From: Stutzerimonas stutzeri
Lineage (GTDB): Bacteria > Pseudomonadota > Gammaproteobacteria > Pseudomonadales > Pseudomonadaceae
Direction of reading: 5' to 3'
Length of the DNA stretch: 64,000 nt
NCBI GenBank assembly: GCA_002387205.1
Contig: DGLA01000008.1
Coordinates: forward strand, 83,543 to 147,542
A program made the translations under genes and the position numbers. How positions within the stretch are numbered: the stretch's first letter is position 1; each line of letters starts with the position of its first letter. The notes below the pieces were generated by a model. The model had not been told where the DNA came from. It saw only the letters and a list, made by a program, of their open reading frames with translations, and did not search any database. Of the stretch, positions 8,911 through 18,185 are shown piece after piece.

Positions 8911-8927
8911 CATTCAGTCACTGAATG
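8911..8927 (-). terminator. Stem-loop between the DUF748 and MoxR genes
   Basis: Perfect inverted repeat CATTCAG-tca-CTGAATG, lengthened on both sides by AGCGG/CCGCT with a small bulge. It lies 23 bases past the stop codon of the DUF748 gene on the minus strand. There is no T-run, so it may be a weak terminator or an RNA end-stabiliser. Confidence 0.4.
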
Positions 8928-8949
8928 GCCGCTGCTCGCGGCGACGTCC

Positions 8950-10026
8950 TCAGTCAGCATCATCGGCAAGGGACCGTTCGAAACGCGCGGAGAAGGCTTC
9001 GACGAAGGCGTTGCGCAGGATAGCGACAAACGCCTGAAACGGGCTGACATCAGCGTTCTTGGTGCTGCCGGACAGTTCGACCCGCGTGGCGAACTGGTCC
9101 TTGCTCTGGTTCTGCAGCACTTCCTCGCCGCCGCCAACAACCGCTTCCCAGATCCCGCGGAAGAAACCCTTGTCGTCGTTTTCGACGTCCTGTTCAAAGT
9201 TGAATACTTCAACGTTGCGCAACAGTGGCTTTATATAGCCGTCCAGTTGGCTGTTATTCGCCTCGGCTTCCACCACCAGGTCACCAGTCCCAGCTGCGAA
9301 GTCGAAATTTCCATATGCACTGGCAAAGTCGTTCAGCTTGGTCAGGTCCAGTCCGGTCAGGCGCAGGCTGAACTGGAAATCCTCCCAGTCGGTGTAGGGA
9401 TCGAACCGGGCAGTGGCTTCGATTGGCGCCTGGTTGAACATTTTTGCCCTGCCATTGAACCGTGCCACGCGACCTTGCTCCTGATCCGCCGTGTTGGTCA
9501 GGTTGAAGAGGCTTGCATTGATCGCATTGGCATAGACATGCACCGGTGGATCAGCCTGAAAATTGCGAAAGGAAACCTGGCCGTCGACAATCCTGAGCTC
9601 ATTAAGGGTGAAAGGCATCAGGTCGTTGACACGGTCCCGCCAGTCGACCCCATCCCCGGTCTGGGAATCGTTTTCCTCGTTGCCGTCTACAAAATTCAGG
9701 TGGGGCTGTTCCAGCACGATTTCACCGACCAGTGCCTGGTCCTTCCACAGCGCTCGCCAGCTCAGGCCGATGTCTATGGCGTTTGCGGTAAACAGCGGCG
9801 CCTGGACTCGCTCGTTCTTTTTTTCAATGATCAGATCGTCCGCTCGGTAGGCGCCACGCCACCAGGCTAGATCCACGTCTTCGATATGTCCGCGGTAGTC
9901 GCCCATGTCGGCAAGCTTGCCGTTCAGGTAGTTCAGTACTAGATACGGCAGCGCAAGATGGAGCACGAGCAGCAGCAAGGCGAGCGAGAGGAGGATGCCG
10001 AGCGGAAGTCGATAACGTGTTTTCAT
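8950..10026 (-). CDS. DUF748 domain protein (AsmA-like envelope protein)
   Basis: A 358-residue protein with an N-terminal membrane anchor (residues 6-27, hydrophobic Leu-rich), then a beta-rich region with repeats such as LVGEIVLEQPHLNFV and LNELRIVDGQVSFRN. These are typical of DUF748/AsmA-like proteins that sit in the periplasm and are linked to lipid transport between membranes. The reading frame is open to 10131, but ATG 10026 gives the usual cytoplasmic MKTRYR start just before the anchor. It is shorter than the large two-domain DUF748 proteins. Divergent from cysK. Confidence 0.8.
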   Translation of the reverse strand: MKTRYRLPLGILLSLALLLLVLHLALPYLVLNYLNGKLADMGDYRGHIEDVDLAWWRGAYRADDLIIEKKNERVQAPLFTANAIDIGLSWRALWKDQALVGEIVLEQPHLNFVDGNEENDSQTGDGVDWRDRVNDLMPFTLNELRIVDGQVSFRNFQADPPVHVYANAINASLFNLTNTADQEQGRVARFNGRAKMFNQAPIEATARFDPYTDWEDFQFSLRLTGLDLTKLNDFASAYGNFDFAAGTGDLVVEAEANNSQLDGYIKPLLRNVEVFNFEQDVENDDKGFFRGIWEAVVGGGEEVLQNQSKDQFATRVELSGSTKNADVSPFQAFVAILRNAFVEAFSARFERSLADDAD

Positions 10027-10160
10027 CTGGGCCTGACGGGTCGAGGGAGGTGGGCAGCTTGATTCTGGATGGACCTTGGCTGGCCGCCATGAGTTCGGCT
10101 GGACGAGGCACAAGACTGCGCTTAGGCTCATGGTCTGTTTTTTTCACGCAGGACATCGTC

Positions 10161-11135
10161 ATGAGCCGCATCTTTGCTGACAACGCGCAGACCATCGGCA
10201 ATACGCCGCTGGTCATGATCAATCGACTGGGGCCCAAGGGCGTCACCATCATGGCCAAGATCGAGGGGCGCAATCCGGCCTACTCGGTCAAATGCCGGAT
10301 AGGCGCGGCAATGATCTGGGACGCTGAAGAGAGCGGTCGGCTCAAGCCGGGCATGACCCTGGTCGAGCCAACCTCCGGCAATACCGGTATTGGCCTCGCC
10401 TTCGTAGCGGCAGCCCGTGGTTACAAGCTGTTGCTGACCATGCCGGCCTCTATGAGCCTGGAGCGCCGAAAGGTGTTGAAGGCTCTGGGTGCAGAGCTGG
10501 TACTTACCGAGCCGGCCAAAGGGATGAAGGGCGCGATCGAGAAGGCGGCTGAAATTGCGGCATCGGATCCTGGCATTTACTTCATGCCACAGCAGTTCGA
10601 GAACCCGTCCAATCCCGCGATTCATGAGAAAACCACGGGTCCGGAAATCTGGAATGACACTGACGGGGGAATAGACGTACTGGTCGCTGGTGTCGGCACC
10701 GGCGGCACCATTACCGGCGTGTCGCGCTATATCAAGAACACCAAGGGCAAACAGATTCTGAGCGTCGCGGTGGAGCCGGTCAGCTCGCCTGTTATCAGCC
10801 AGACCCTGGCGGGTGAGGAGGTCAAACCCAGCCCGCACAAGATTCAGGGCATAGGAGCCGGCTTCGTTCCGAAGAATCTGGATCTGTCGATCGTCGACCG
10901 GGTCGAGCGTGTCGACGACGATGAGTCGAAAGCGATGGCGCTGCGCCTGATGCGCGAGGAAGGCATCCTCTGCGGTATTTCCTGCGGTGCGGCAATGGCC
11001 GCGGCTGTACGACTGGCTGAGAAACCGGAAATGCAGGGCAAGAACATCGTCGTGATCCTGCCCGATTCTGGCGAGCGCTATCTGTCGTCCATGCTGTTCT
11101 CCGATATGTTCGGTGAGCAGGAGTTGCAGCAGTAA
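10161..11135 (+). CDS. cysK: Cysteine synthase A (O-acetylserine sulfhydrylase)
   Basis: PLP enzyme of 324 residues that makes L-cysteine from O-acetylserine and sulfide in the cytoplasm. Lys44 in YSVKCR is the expected Schiff-base lysine, TSGNTG (71-76) binds the substrate, and GTGGT further on holds the PLP phosphate. CysM-type enzymes usually have a different active-site loop, and the length and KCRIGAAMIWDAE sequence fit the CysK of pseudomonads. The frame is open from 10017, but ATG 10161 begins the conserved MSRIFADNAQTIGNTPL. Divergent from the DUF748 gene. Confidence 0.93.
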   Translation: MSRIFADNAQTIGNTPLVMINRLGPKGVTIMAKIEGRNPAYSVKCRIGAAMIWDAEESGRLKPGMTLVEPTSGNTGIGLAFVAAARGYKLLLTMPASMSLERRKVLKALGAELVLTEPAKGMKGAIEKAAEIAASDPGIYFMPQQFENPSNPAIHEKTTGPEIWNDTDGGIDVLVAGVGTGGTITGVSRYIKNTKGKQILSVAVEPVSSPVISQTLAGEEVKPSPHKIQGIGAGFVPKNLDLSIVDRVERVDDDESKAMALRLMREEGILCGISCGAAMAAAVRLAEKPEMQGKNIVVILPDSGERYLSSMLFSDMFGEQELQQ

Positions 11136-11282
11136 GCCAAGCGCCGCGCTGGGCCGCGATGGCGGCTCTGGCGCAATGGCTATGCACGCAGCCAGGCCTG
11201 AGCGATCAAGGAACCTGGCCAGCTTTCATTGAGCCGTACCTCTGGATAGGCTCGGCGCTTTTCACGCAGCGAGAGCAACCAC

Positions 11283-13004
11283 ATGGCGCAGCATTCGCCA
11301 GATGTCGAGATTGCCAGACAGATCCTCCTGGGGTTCGACGATTATCGCGAGCAGTTCAGGCTGATAACCGAAGGCGCCAGGTCGCGTTTCGAAAAGGCGC
11401 AATGGCAGGAGGCACAGCGCGCATCGGCTGCAAGAATCAACCTGTACGAAGAAAAGGTGGGTGAGACCGCTGCGGTTTTGCGCGCAGCCTTCGAACCCAG
11501 CGTGCTGATCGATGTAGAGCGCTGGCCGCGGATCAAGGCCGAGTACATCGAGCTGATCAATCCGCGCTTCGACGATGAGCTGTCCGAAACCTGGTACAAC
11601 TCGATCTTCTGTACGTTGTTCAGCCACGACTGTATCAATGACAGCACCATGTTCATCCACACCACGCGGCCATCGAATCGTGCCCAGCGGATGGCCCAGA
11701 CACGGCGCTACCAGCCCGGCGGTGATTTGCGCGGTGTGCTTGAACAGGTTCTCACGGACTTTGCTCTCGATGTGCCTTACGCCGATAGGCCCGGCGATCT
11801 CGAGCGCCTGGAGGGGCAGCTTGAGGTGTCGCTGCCAGATTGGGTGTGCAGGGACCCGGAGCTGATCGTCGAGTTGTTTTCCTCGGTGCTCTATCGCAAC
11901 AAGGGCGCCTATCTGGTCGGGCGCATCTTCACCCGGGATGAACAGTGGCCGCTGGTGATCCCTCTTTTACACCGCGAGGGTGTAGGGCTGGTTGCCGACG
12001 CTTTGATTACAGACGAGGCGGAAGTCTCCATCATCTTCTCGTTCACCCGCTCGTATTTCATGGTCGAGGTACCTATCCCGGCGGAGTTCATCGGCTTTCT
12101 CAAGCAGATCATGCCCGGTAAGCACGTTGCCGAGCTCTACACCTCGATCGGCTTCTACAAGCACGGAAAATCTGAGTTCTATCGCGCCCTGATCACTCAC
12201 CTGGCCACCACTGACGACCGCTTCATCATGGCCCCGGGCGTGCGCGGCATGGTCATGAGCGTGTTCACGCTGCCTGGTTTCAATACGGTGTTCAAGATCA
12301 TCAAGGATCGCTTTTCCCACACCAAAAACGTCAATCGCGCGACGGTGATCGAGAAGTACCGGCTGGTGAAGAGTGTCGACCGGGTAGGGCGCATGGCCGA
12401 TACCCAGGAGTTCGCCGACTTCCGTTTTCCGTTGTCGAAGTTCGAGCCCGAATGTCTCGTGGAGCTGCTCGAAGTCGCGCCGTCCACGGTCGAGGTGCAG
12501 GGCGACACGGTATTGGTGCGCCATTGCTGGACCGAGCGGCGCATGACGCCATTGAATATCTATGTCGAAAATGCCAACGAACAGCAGGTCGAGGAAGCCT
12601 TGGAAGACTACGGGTTGGCGATCAAGCAGCTCGCTGCAGCCAACATCTTCCCTGGCGACATGTTGCTGAAGAACTTCGGGGTCACTCGTCACGGTCGGGT
12701 CGTGTTCTACGACTACGACGAGATCTGCTTCCTGACGGAGGTGAATTTCCGCTACATCCCCGAAGCTCGATACCCGGAAGATGAAATGGCCTCTGAGCCC
12801 TGGTATTCAGTCGGGCCGAACGATGTCTTTCCGGAAGAATTTCCACGTTTCCTGTTTGCCGATCCAAAGCAACGACGGCTGTTCGCCAAGCTCCACGGCG
12901 AGTTATACGACGCCAATTACTGGAAAGGTCTGCAGCAGGCAATCGGCGACGGCAAGGTGATTGACGTTTTTCCGTATCGTCGCAGGGTTGCGGCATCCCG
13001 ATAG
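11283..13004 (+). CDS. aceK: Isocitrate dehydrogenase kinase/phosphatase
   Basis: A 573-residue bifunctional enzyme that phosphorylates or dephosphorylates isocitrate dehydrogenase, and so sends carbon to the TCA cycle or the glyoxylate bypass. The length is that of AceK, with recognisable segments: the N-terminal regulatory helices (EIARQILLGFDDYR), RPSNRAQRM, the kinase-like stretch HGRVVFYDYDEICFLTE and the C-terminal VFPYRRR. It stands alone here, not in an aceBAK operon, as in pseudomonads. A GAGAG Shine-Dalgarno precedes the ATG. No frame damage is visible. Confidence 0.96.
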   Translation: MAQHSPDVEIARQILLGFDDYREQFRLITEGARSRFEKAQWQEAQRASAARINLYEEKVGETAAVLRAAFEPSVLIDVERWPRIKAEYIELINPRFDDELSETWYNSIFCTLFSHDCINDSTMFIHTTRPSNRAQRMAQTRRYQPGGDLRGVLEQVLTDFALDVPYADRPGDLERLEGQLEVSLPDWVCRDPELIVELFSSVLYRNKGAYLVGRIFTRDEQWPLVIPLLHREGVGLVADALITDEAEVSIIFSFTRSYFMVEVPIPAEFIGFLKQIMPGKHVAELYTSIGFYKHGKSEFYRALITHLATTDDRFIMAPGVRGMVMSVFTLPGFNTVFKIIKDRFSHTKNVNRATVIEKYRLVKSVDRVGRMADTQEFADFRFPLSKFEPECLVELLEVAPSTVEVQGDTVLVRHCWTERRMTPLNIYVENANEQQVEEALEDYGLAIKQLAAANIFPGDMLLKNFGVTRHGRVVFYDYDEICFLTEVNFRYIPEARYPEDEMASEPWYSVGPNDVFPEEFPRFLFADPKQRRLFAKLHGELYDANYWKGLQQAIGDGKVIDVFPYRRRVAASR

Positions 13005-13182
13005 TCGCGTCAGGCGAACGCTGGCTGGTTGTCGGGGTCGCTATCCATAGAGCCGGATGAAAGGCACGACGCCTGAACAATCTGCAACACCTGTCATCGG
13101 TCATGTTGCGGTTGTTGGGTTATGCTGGTCTCGAAGTCCCATGGCTCCACCAAGACCCGTATCAAGTAGGAGGGGTTAGACC

Positions 13183-13308
13183 ATGAAAGCATGGCTCGAT
13201 AGTGTGTGCTGGAATCTGGCAGTGGCGCTTGGGTTTGTTGAACCGCCGAAGTTGCAGCCTATCCCGGTGCAAGCGCAACGAGACAGGTCGGCAGCCCAGC
13301 GTCGCTGA
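13183..13308 (+). CDS. Small protein of 41 residues, unknown function
   Basis: A short ORF with a very strong Shine-Dalgarno (AGGAGGGG beginning 14 bases before the ATG). The protein starts MKAWLDSVCWNLAVALGFVEPP, a short amphipathic or hydrophobic helix, and ends in a Gln/Arg-rich tail (QRDRSAAQRR). It has 178 bases of upstream space after aceK and stops 23 bases before the 3' end of the convergent GST gene. I believe similar small ORFs occur in other pseudomonads but cannot verify this. The helix could lie at the membrane. The ribosome binding site and clean fit between neighbours support it as a real gene. Confidence 0.65.
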   Translation: MKAWLDSVCWNLAVALGFVEPPKLQPIPVQAQRDRSAAQRR

Positions 13309-13331
13309 CACGGCGAGCCGGGCGTTGACTC

Positions 13332-14003
13332 TCAACGCCCCGGCATCACCACACCACCTTTCTCAATCGCTCGCTGGTAGGCGGGCCTTTTGCGTATACG
13401 TTGCAAAAACTCGGTGAGATTGGGGCGGCTAGCGTCTAGGCCTGCCCTTGATTGGGCTGCTTCGATGGGAAAACTCATCTGAATGTCCGCGACGCTGAAA
13501 TCGTCTCCAGCGAACCAGCATGATTTCCCGAGCTCGTTTTCCATATAGTCCAGATGGAGCTTCAGCTGCGGGCCGATGAATGCCTGGTTGGCGCCTTTGG
13601 CTATTGCCCGCGCCACGGGGCGGATGAAGAAAGGCATCGGCCCGTTTGCAACACGGTCGAATACCAGTCGGAGCAGCAGTGGTGGCATGGCTGAGCCTTC
13701 GGCATAGTGCATCCAGTAGCGAAAGCGAAGGTATTCAGCGGAGCTGGCCGCTGGTGTCAGTTGACCGTCACCATAGTTCCCGACCAGATATTCAAGAATC
13801 GCTGCCGACTCTGCCAAGGTGAGGCCGCCATCGGTAATGACAGGCGATTTCCCCAGCGGATGCACCTGCTTCAGCTCAGGCGGAGCCAGCATCGTTTTCG
13901 GGTCGCGGGCATAGCGCTTGATCTGGTAGGGCACGTCAAGCTCCTCCAACAGCCAGAGCACGCGGTGCGAGCGGGATTTCTCCAGATGGTGAACCGTTAT
14001 CAT
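13332..14003 (-). CDS. Glutathione S-transferase
   Basis: A 223-residue GST. The N-terminal thioredoxin-like domain begins MITVHHLEKSRSHRVLWLLEEL, with HPLGKSPVITDGGLTLAESAAI as the glutathione-binding cis-Pro and ES motif. The C-terminal helical domain includes FSVADIQMSFP. The conserved Ser in the N-terminal loop suggests a Ser-type bacterial class. The frame is open to 14042, but ATG 14003 has GGGAGG nine bases upstream and begins the fold exactly. The substrate cannot be read from the sequence. Divergent from tapT with a 92-base gap. Confidence 0.9.
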   Translation of the reverse strand: MITVHHLEKSRSHRVLWLLEELDVPYQIKRYARDPKTMLAPPELKQVHPLGKSPVITDGGLTLAESAAILEYLVGNYGDGQLTPAASSAEYLRFRYWMHYAEGSAMPPLLLRLVFDRVANGPMPFFIRPVARAIAKGANQAFIGPQLKLHLDYMENELGKSCWFAGDDFSVADIQMSFPIEAAQSRAGLDASRPNLTEFLQRIRKRPAYQRAIEKGGVVMPGR

Positions 14004-14095
14004 GGGTACATGCCTCCCGGGCATCGATGGGTAGGCAAGCATAGCCTGCTGCCGCCTGCATGCTCTGTCAGATGTGAGAGGCCATAGGAGAAGTC

Positions 14096-14713
14096 ATGCC
14101 CCGTCCGCGATGCCACCGCTGTCAGCGTCCGGTTAGTCACTGCCTGTGTGAGCTGATTCCCTCGCTTGTGAGCGTTACGCAAGTGCTGATCCTGCAGCAC
14201 CCCAGCGAAACCGCTCATGCCCTCAACACCGCTCGGCTGGTATCCCTGGGCCTGAGCCAGGCGGAGTTGCTGGTTGGCGAGTCGTTCGATTCCTTGCCCG
14301 ATGATGGCTGCGACAACTATCTGCTGTTTCCGGGGCAGGATGCCGTGCCGATCGAAAGACTGGCGGACCGCGACACACCGCTACGGCTGGTCGTCCCCGA
14401 CGGAACCTGGCGAAAGGCACGCAAGCTGCTCCATATGAATCCTCGGCTGGCAACTTTGCCACGCGTATCGCTACCGGCGGGGCTCGTCTCTCGTTATCGC
14501 TTGCGTAAGGCCCCGGCCCCTGGTGCGCTGTCTACGCTTGAGGCAATCGTCACGGCGTTGAACATGCTTGAGGGCCCCGGGCGTTTCGATGCCTTGTTGC
14601 GTCCGTTCGAGGCACTGATCGAGGGCCAGATCGATGCCATGGGCGCCGACACTTATCAGCGCAACCACGTCTCCCAGCGCTACGTAGGTCTCAGCGAGGT
14701 GGAAGAGTCTTGA
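14096..14713 (+). CDS. tapT: DTW-domain tRNA-uridine aminocarboxypropyltransferase
   Basis: A 205-residue DTW-domain protein. Four N-terminal cysteines (CHRCQRPVSHCLCE) form the probable zinc site, and VPDGTWRKARKLL is the DxTW-type motif. E. coli TapT (YfiP) adds the 3-amino-3-carboxypropyl group from S-adenosylmethionine to uridine-47 in the variable loop of tRNAs (acp3U). TapT and the related TuaA-type paralogues are hard to separate without alignment. AGGAGA is placed well before the ATG. The 3' end overlaps the convergent DUF454 gene by 23 bases. Confidence 0.85.
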   Translation: MPRPRCHRCQRPVSHCLCELIPSLVSVTQVLILQHPSETAHALNTARLVSLGLSQAELLVGESFDSLPDDGCDNYLLFPGQDAVPIERLADRDTPLRLVVPDGTWRKARKLLHMNPRLATLPRVSLPAGLVSRYRLRKAPAPGALSTLEAIVTALNMLEGPGRFDALLRPFEALIEGQIDAMGADTYQRNHVSQRYVGLSEVEES

Positions 14714-15092
14714 GCCGGAGGACATACAGGCTAACCAGTGTGGCACTGGTCAGCATTCCGATGCGGGCCCAGAACATCGGTACCAGCCAGCAAGACACGG
14801 CAATGCTCAACCACATGGTGGTAATGGCGTACACCTTGCCTTTGAGAGGAATGCCATTGCCCTCCAGGTAATCGCGAAACCAGGGGCCGAGCCGGGGGTG
14901 CATCACCAGCCAGTCGTAGAATCGCCTTGAGCTGCGGACGAAGCAGGCGGCGGCGAGCAGAAGAAATGGAGTGGTTGGCAGCACGGGTAGAAAGATGCCA
15001 ATGACGCCAAGCGTTACGCTCAACCAGCCAAGCACCAGTAGCGCATAGCGCGCCACCGGGTTGCGATACGTCGGGATATCGCGGTGTGCCAC
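14691..15092 (-). CDS. DUF454 (YbaN-like) inner-membrane protein
   Basis: A 133-residue membrane protein with the DUF454 signature: GWLSVTLGVIGIFLPVLPTTPFLLLAAACFVRSS, in which two helices are joined by the PVLPTTPF turn. A MHPRLGPWFRDY segment follows, then two more hydrophobic helices. Function is unknown; E. coli YbaN is a member. The start is GTG at 15092. It is the second gene of a minus-strand pair behind the UPF0149 gene, with 16 bases between them. Confidence 0.88.
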   Translation of the reverse strand: MAHRDIPTYRNPVARYALLVLGWLSVTLGVIGIFLPVLPTTPFLLLAAACFVRSSRRFYDWLVMHPRLGPWFRDYLEGNGIPLKGKVYAITTMWLSIAVSCWLVPMFWARIGMLTSATLVSLYVLRLKTLPPR

Positions 15093-15108
15093 GGTGGCTA
15101 TCCGGGTG

Positions 15109-15696
15109 TCAGTGCCGGCGGGGCTTGAGCAGGGCCGGTTTTTCCTCGGGTGCGTGGCAGATCAGGTACAGCGCAGTAAGGATTTCAGGGATCTGTGAAA
15201 CCATTTCATCCACAAGATCGGGATCGGAGGCGATGTCAATGAACTCTGGTTGCTCGTCGAACAAGCCCGAGCCGACCATGATCGGCAAGAGCAATTCGCT
15301 GACTTCTTCCTCAGCATCTTCGAACCAGACGGATTCACGCATGAAGACGCCTTCCATGAAACCGATGCACCAGCCACGTAGGTCCGACTCGTCCGGCTCA
15401 TCACCCATGTCCAGCTCGCAGGGAAGCTCCATGTCTTCGTCGCTGGCCAGCTGGCGCGCAATGTGTGCCTTGAGTTGGACCAGCGTCGCCTCGATGGCGT
15501 CTCGCTCGGTGTCATCGGCATACTTGGGCGGCTCGGCGAACAGGGCGTCGATCCATTCACGTTCCGGGACCTGCTCCGAGCAGATGCACAGGGCTGTCAG
15601 GTAGCCGTGCGCGGCGATGTAATCCAGCGCCTCTTCATGCAGATCATCTGCATCCAGAAACACTTGCAGGCGGGCGAGTTGCTCGGCGAATGACAT
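15109..15696 (-). CDS. UPF0149 / YecA-YgfB family protein
   Basis: A 195-residue acidic soluble protein. The FAEQLARLQVFLDA start, the HGYLTALCICSEQVPE segment, and the conserved LRGWCIGFMEGVF motif are typical of UPF0149 (YecA/YgfB) proteins. In P. aeruginosa a YgfB family member interferes with anti-terminator control of ampDh3, but this protein need not do the same. It lacks a C-terminal SEC-C zinc motif. AAGG lies nine bases before the ATG. DUF454 lies directly downstream. Confidence 0.85.
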   Translation of the reverse strand: MSFAEQLARLQVFLDADDLHEEALDYIAAHGYLTALCICSEQVPEREWIDALFAEPPKYADDTERDAIEATLVQLKAHIARQLASDEDMELPCELDMGDEPDESDLRGWCIGFMEGVFMRESVWFEDAEEEVSELLLPIMVGSGLFDEQPEFIDIASDPDLVDEMVSQIPEILTALYLICHAPEEKPALLKPRRH

Positions 15697-15905
15697 CGAT
15701 GGCTACCTTGGATGGGAAACAGCAGTGATTCTAGACGAGCTGCGGGTTGCAGGCTACCGCGCGCGACATGCCGCCTGGCCCCAGCAACTTTTCCGGTTCT
15801 GGCTCATGGACAGAAAGGCAAAAGCCAGCAGAGTTCCTCGTGACCGGCTTCATCCGGTTATCGCGTCATGCTCGACTTCGGTCTGAACGAGGCGCCTGGC
15901 TCGCG

Positions 15906-15911
15906 TATACT
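15906..15911 (+). promoter_or_regulatory. Possible -10 box for recQ
   Basis: TATACT lies 26 bases upstream of the recQ start codon in a GC-rich setting. The -35 region (TGAACG-like) is poor, so the call is tentative. Confidence 0.3.
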
Positions 15912-15936
15912 CGCGCGTCTTGTTTCGGAGGCCGGC

Positions 15937-18060
15937 ATGCTCGACCAGGCACAGCGCATTCTCAAAGATGTTTTCGGCTACGACGCTTTTCGTGGCAACC
16001 AGGGTGCGATCATCGAGCGCGTGGCCAGCGGCGGCGATGCCTTGGTACTGATGCCCACTGGCGGCGGCAAATCGCTCTGCTACCAGGTGCCGGGACTATT
16101 GCGTGACGGGCTTGCGGTGGTGGTGTCGCCGCTGATTGCTCTCATGGACGATCAGGTCGCTACGCTCGAGGAGCTCGGGATCGCCGCAGTCGCCCTGAAT
16201 TCGACGCAGAGCCCTGAGCAGCAGCGCGACATTGCCGACCGCTTGCTGCGCAACGAAATCAAGATGCTCTATCTGGCGCCGGAGCGGTTGGTGCAGCCCC
16301 GGATGCTGGCCTTTCTTCAACGACTGCAGATCAGCCTGTTTGCCATCGATGAAGCCCATTGCGTCTCCCAGTGGGGCCATGACTTCCGTCCGGAGTATCT
16401 CCAGCTCGGCCAGTTGGCTGAGTACTTCTCGGATGTGCCGCGCCTCGCCCTCACGGCAACCGCAGACAAGCGGACGCGCGAGGAGATCGTCCAGCGCTTG
16501 CATCTGGAGCAGGCTCAGCGCTTCCTGTCCAGTTTCGATCGGCCGAATATCTACTACCGCATCGTCCCCAAGGAGCAGCCGCGCAAGCAACTGATGGCCT
16601 TCCTGGCCGAACGCCGTGGCGATGCGGGCATCATCTACTGCATGTCACGCAAGAAGGTTGATGACATCGCGGCCTTTCTGACCGAGCAGGGCTTTCCTGC
16701 ACTGCCTTATCATGCCGGTCTGCCGAGTGACCTGCGTGCATTTCACCAGAAGCGGTTCCTTAATGAGGAAGGGCTGATCATGGTGGCGACGATCGCCTTC
16801 GGCATGGGCATCGACAAGCCCAATGTTCGCTTCGTCGCTCATCTGGACCTGCCTAAATCGCTTGAAGCCTACTATCAGGAAACCGGGCGTGCCGGCCGTG
16901 ATGGCCTACCGGCCGATGCCTGGATGGCCTATGGGCTGCAGGACGTGATCTTCCTCAAGCAGATGCTCAACAACTCCGAAGGCGATGAGCGTCATAAGCG
17001 TGTCGAGCAGCACAAGCTCGACGCCATGCTCTCGCTGTGCGAGGAAACGCGCTGCCGTCGGCAGGTCTTGCTGGCCTACTTCGACGAGCAGATGCCAAAG
17101 CCTTGCGGTCATTGCGACAACTGCGTCGATGGTGTGCAGACCTGGGATGCCACCGAGCCGGCGCGTCAGGCATTGTCGGCGATCTACCGCAGCGGCCAGC
17201 GTTATGGCGTGGGCCATCTGGTGGATATCCTGCTGGGGCGTGACAACGAGAAAATCCGAAGCCTTGGCCACCAGCATCTGTCCGTGTTTGGTGTGGGCAA
17301 GGCGCTGACCGAAAGCGACTGGCGTTCGCTGTTTCGTCAGCTGGTGGCACGCGGTCTGGCTGATGTCGATCTGGAGGGCTTCGGAGGGCTGCGTCTCAGT
17401 GAAAGCTGCCGAGCGCTATTGCGAGGCGAGGTCAGGCTGGAGTTAAGGCGCGAGCTCGCAAGCAAGGCGCCGAAGCCGGCCGCCAGCGCGGCCAGCCAGC
17501 TTGTTCGCAGTGAGGAGCGCGAGACGTGGGAGGCATTACGCGCCTTGCGGCGCAAGCTGGCCGAAGAACACAGTGTGCCGCCCTATGTGATCTTCCCCGA
17601 TGCGACATTGCTGGAAATGTTGCGCAGCAAGCCAGGTTCGCTCAGCGACATGGCGATGATCAGTGGCGTTGGCGCGCGCAAGCTCGAACGTTACGGCCAG
17701 GCGTTTCTGGGTGTACTGCAAGGATCGGCATCGGCGGCCAGGTCGCCTGCCGACATCCGTCACGAGCTGATCACGCTGGCGCGTGCCGGCATGACACCGG
17801 CGCAGATCTCGCGACAACTCGATTGCAGCGAAAAAAACGTCTACGCCATGCTGGCCGAAGCGATCGGTCAACAGCAGCTCAGCCTGGAGCAGGCCCTCGA
17901 TCTGCCGGAAGACCTGCTTGCGGAAATCCAGGAAGCCTTCCTTGACGGAGAAGGGGAATTGCCCCCTGTTTCAGCTATCGCGCAGTCCTTTGCCGGGCGA
18001 GTGCCGGAAGCGGTGTTGTTCTGCGTCAGAGCGTCCCTGCAGGCCGAATTCGAGCTCTGA
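15937..18060 (+). CDS. recQ: ATP-dependent DNA helicase RecQ
   Basis: A 707-residue 3'-5' helicase of the RecF pathway. Walker A MPTGGGKSLCYQ and the DEAH-type box AIDEAHCVSQWGHDFRPEY identify the superfamily 2 core. The aromatic-rich RecQ loop is present, then the RQC zinc cysteines (ETRCRRQVLLAYFDE ... CGHCDNC), the winged helix, and an HRDC domain (VFPDATLLEMLRSKPGS). The C-terminal end carries an extra helix-turn-helix-like stretch (TPAQISRQLDCSEKNVYAMLAEA) seen in Pseudomonas RecQ. The frame opens at 15868, but ATG 15937 has GGAG upstream and matches the family start. Confidence 0.95.
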   Translation: MLDQAQRILKDVFGYDAFRGNQGAIIERVASGGDALVLMPTGGGKSLCYQVPGLLRDGLAVVVSPLIALMDDQVATLEELGIAAVALNSTQSPEQQRDIADRLLRNEIKMLYLAPERLVQPRMLAFLQRLQISLFAIDEAHCVSQWGHDFRPEYLQLGQLAEYFSDVPRLALTATADKRTREEIVQRLHLEQAQRFLSSFDRPNIYYRIVPKEQPRKQLMAFLAERRGDAGIIYCMSRKKVDDIAAFLTEQGFPALPYHAGLPSDLRAFHQKRFLNEEGLIMVATIAFGMGIDKPNVRFVAHLDLPKSLEAYYQETGRAGRDGLPADAWMAYGLQDVIFLKQMLNNSEGDERHKRVEQHKLDAMLSLCEETRCRRQVLLAYFDEQMPKPCGHCDNCVDGVQTWDATEPARQALSAIYRSGQRYGVGHLVDILLGRDNEKIRSLGHQHLSVFGVGKALTESDWRSLFRQLVARGLADVDLEGFGGLRLSESCRALLRGEVRLELRRELASKAPKPAASAASQLVRSEERETWEALRALRRKLAEEHSVPPYVIFPDATLLEMLRSKPGSLSDMAMISGVGARKLERYGQAFLGVLQGSASAARSPADIRHELITLARAGMTPAQISRQLDCSEKNVYAMLAEAIGQQQLSLEQALDLPEDLLAEIQEAFLDGEGELPPVSAIAQSFAGRVPEAVLFCVRASLQAEFEL

Positions 18061-18185
18061 CGTCATCGCCGAGGCTGCGGCGTATTGCCGCTGCGCTTGT
18101 TCGCCACGCCGTCTAGGGTGGTGTTCCGCAATACAGGGTTACGTACAGGGACGATGGTAGCCTTGCCACTATTCCGGAGCTGTGG

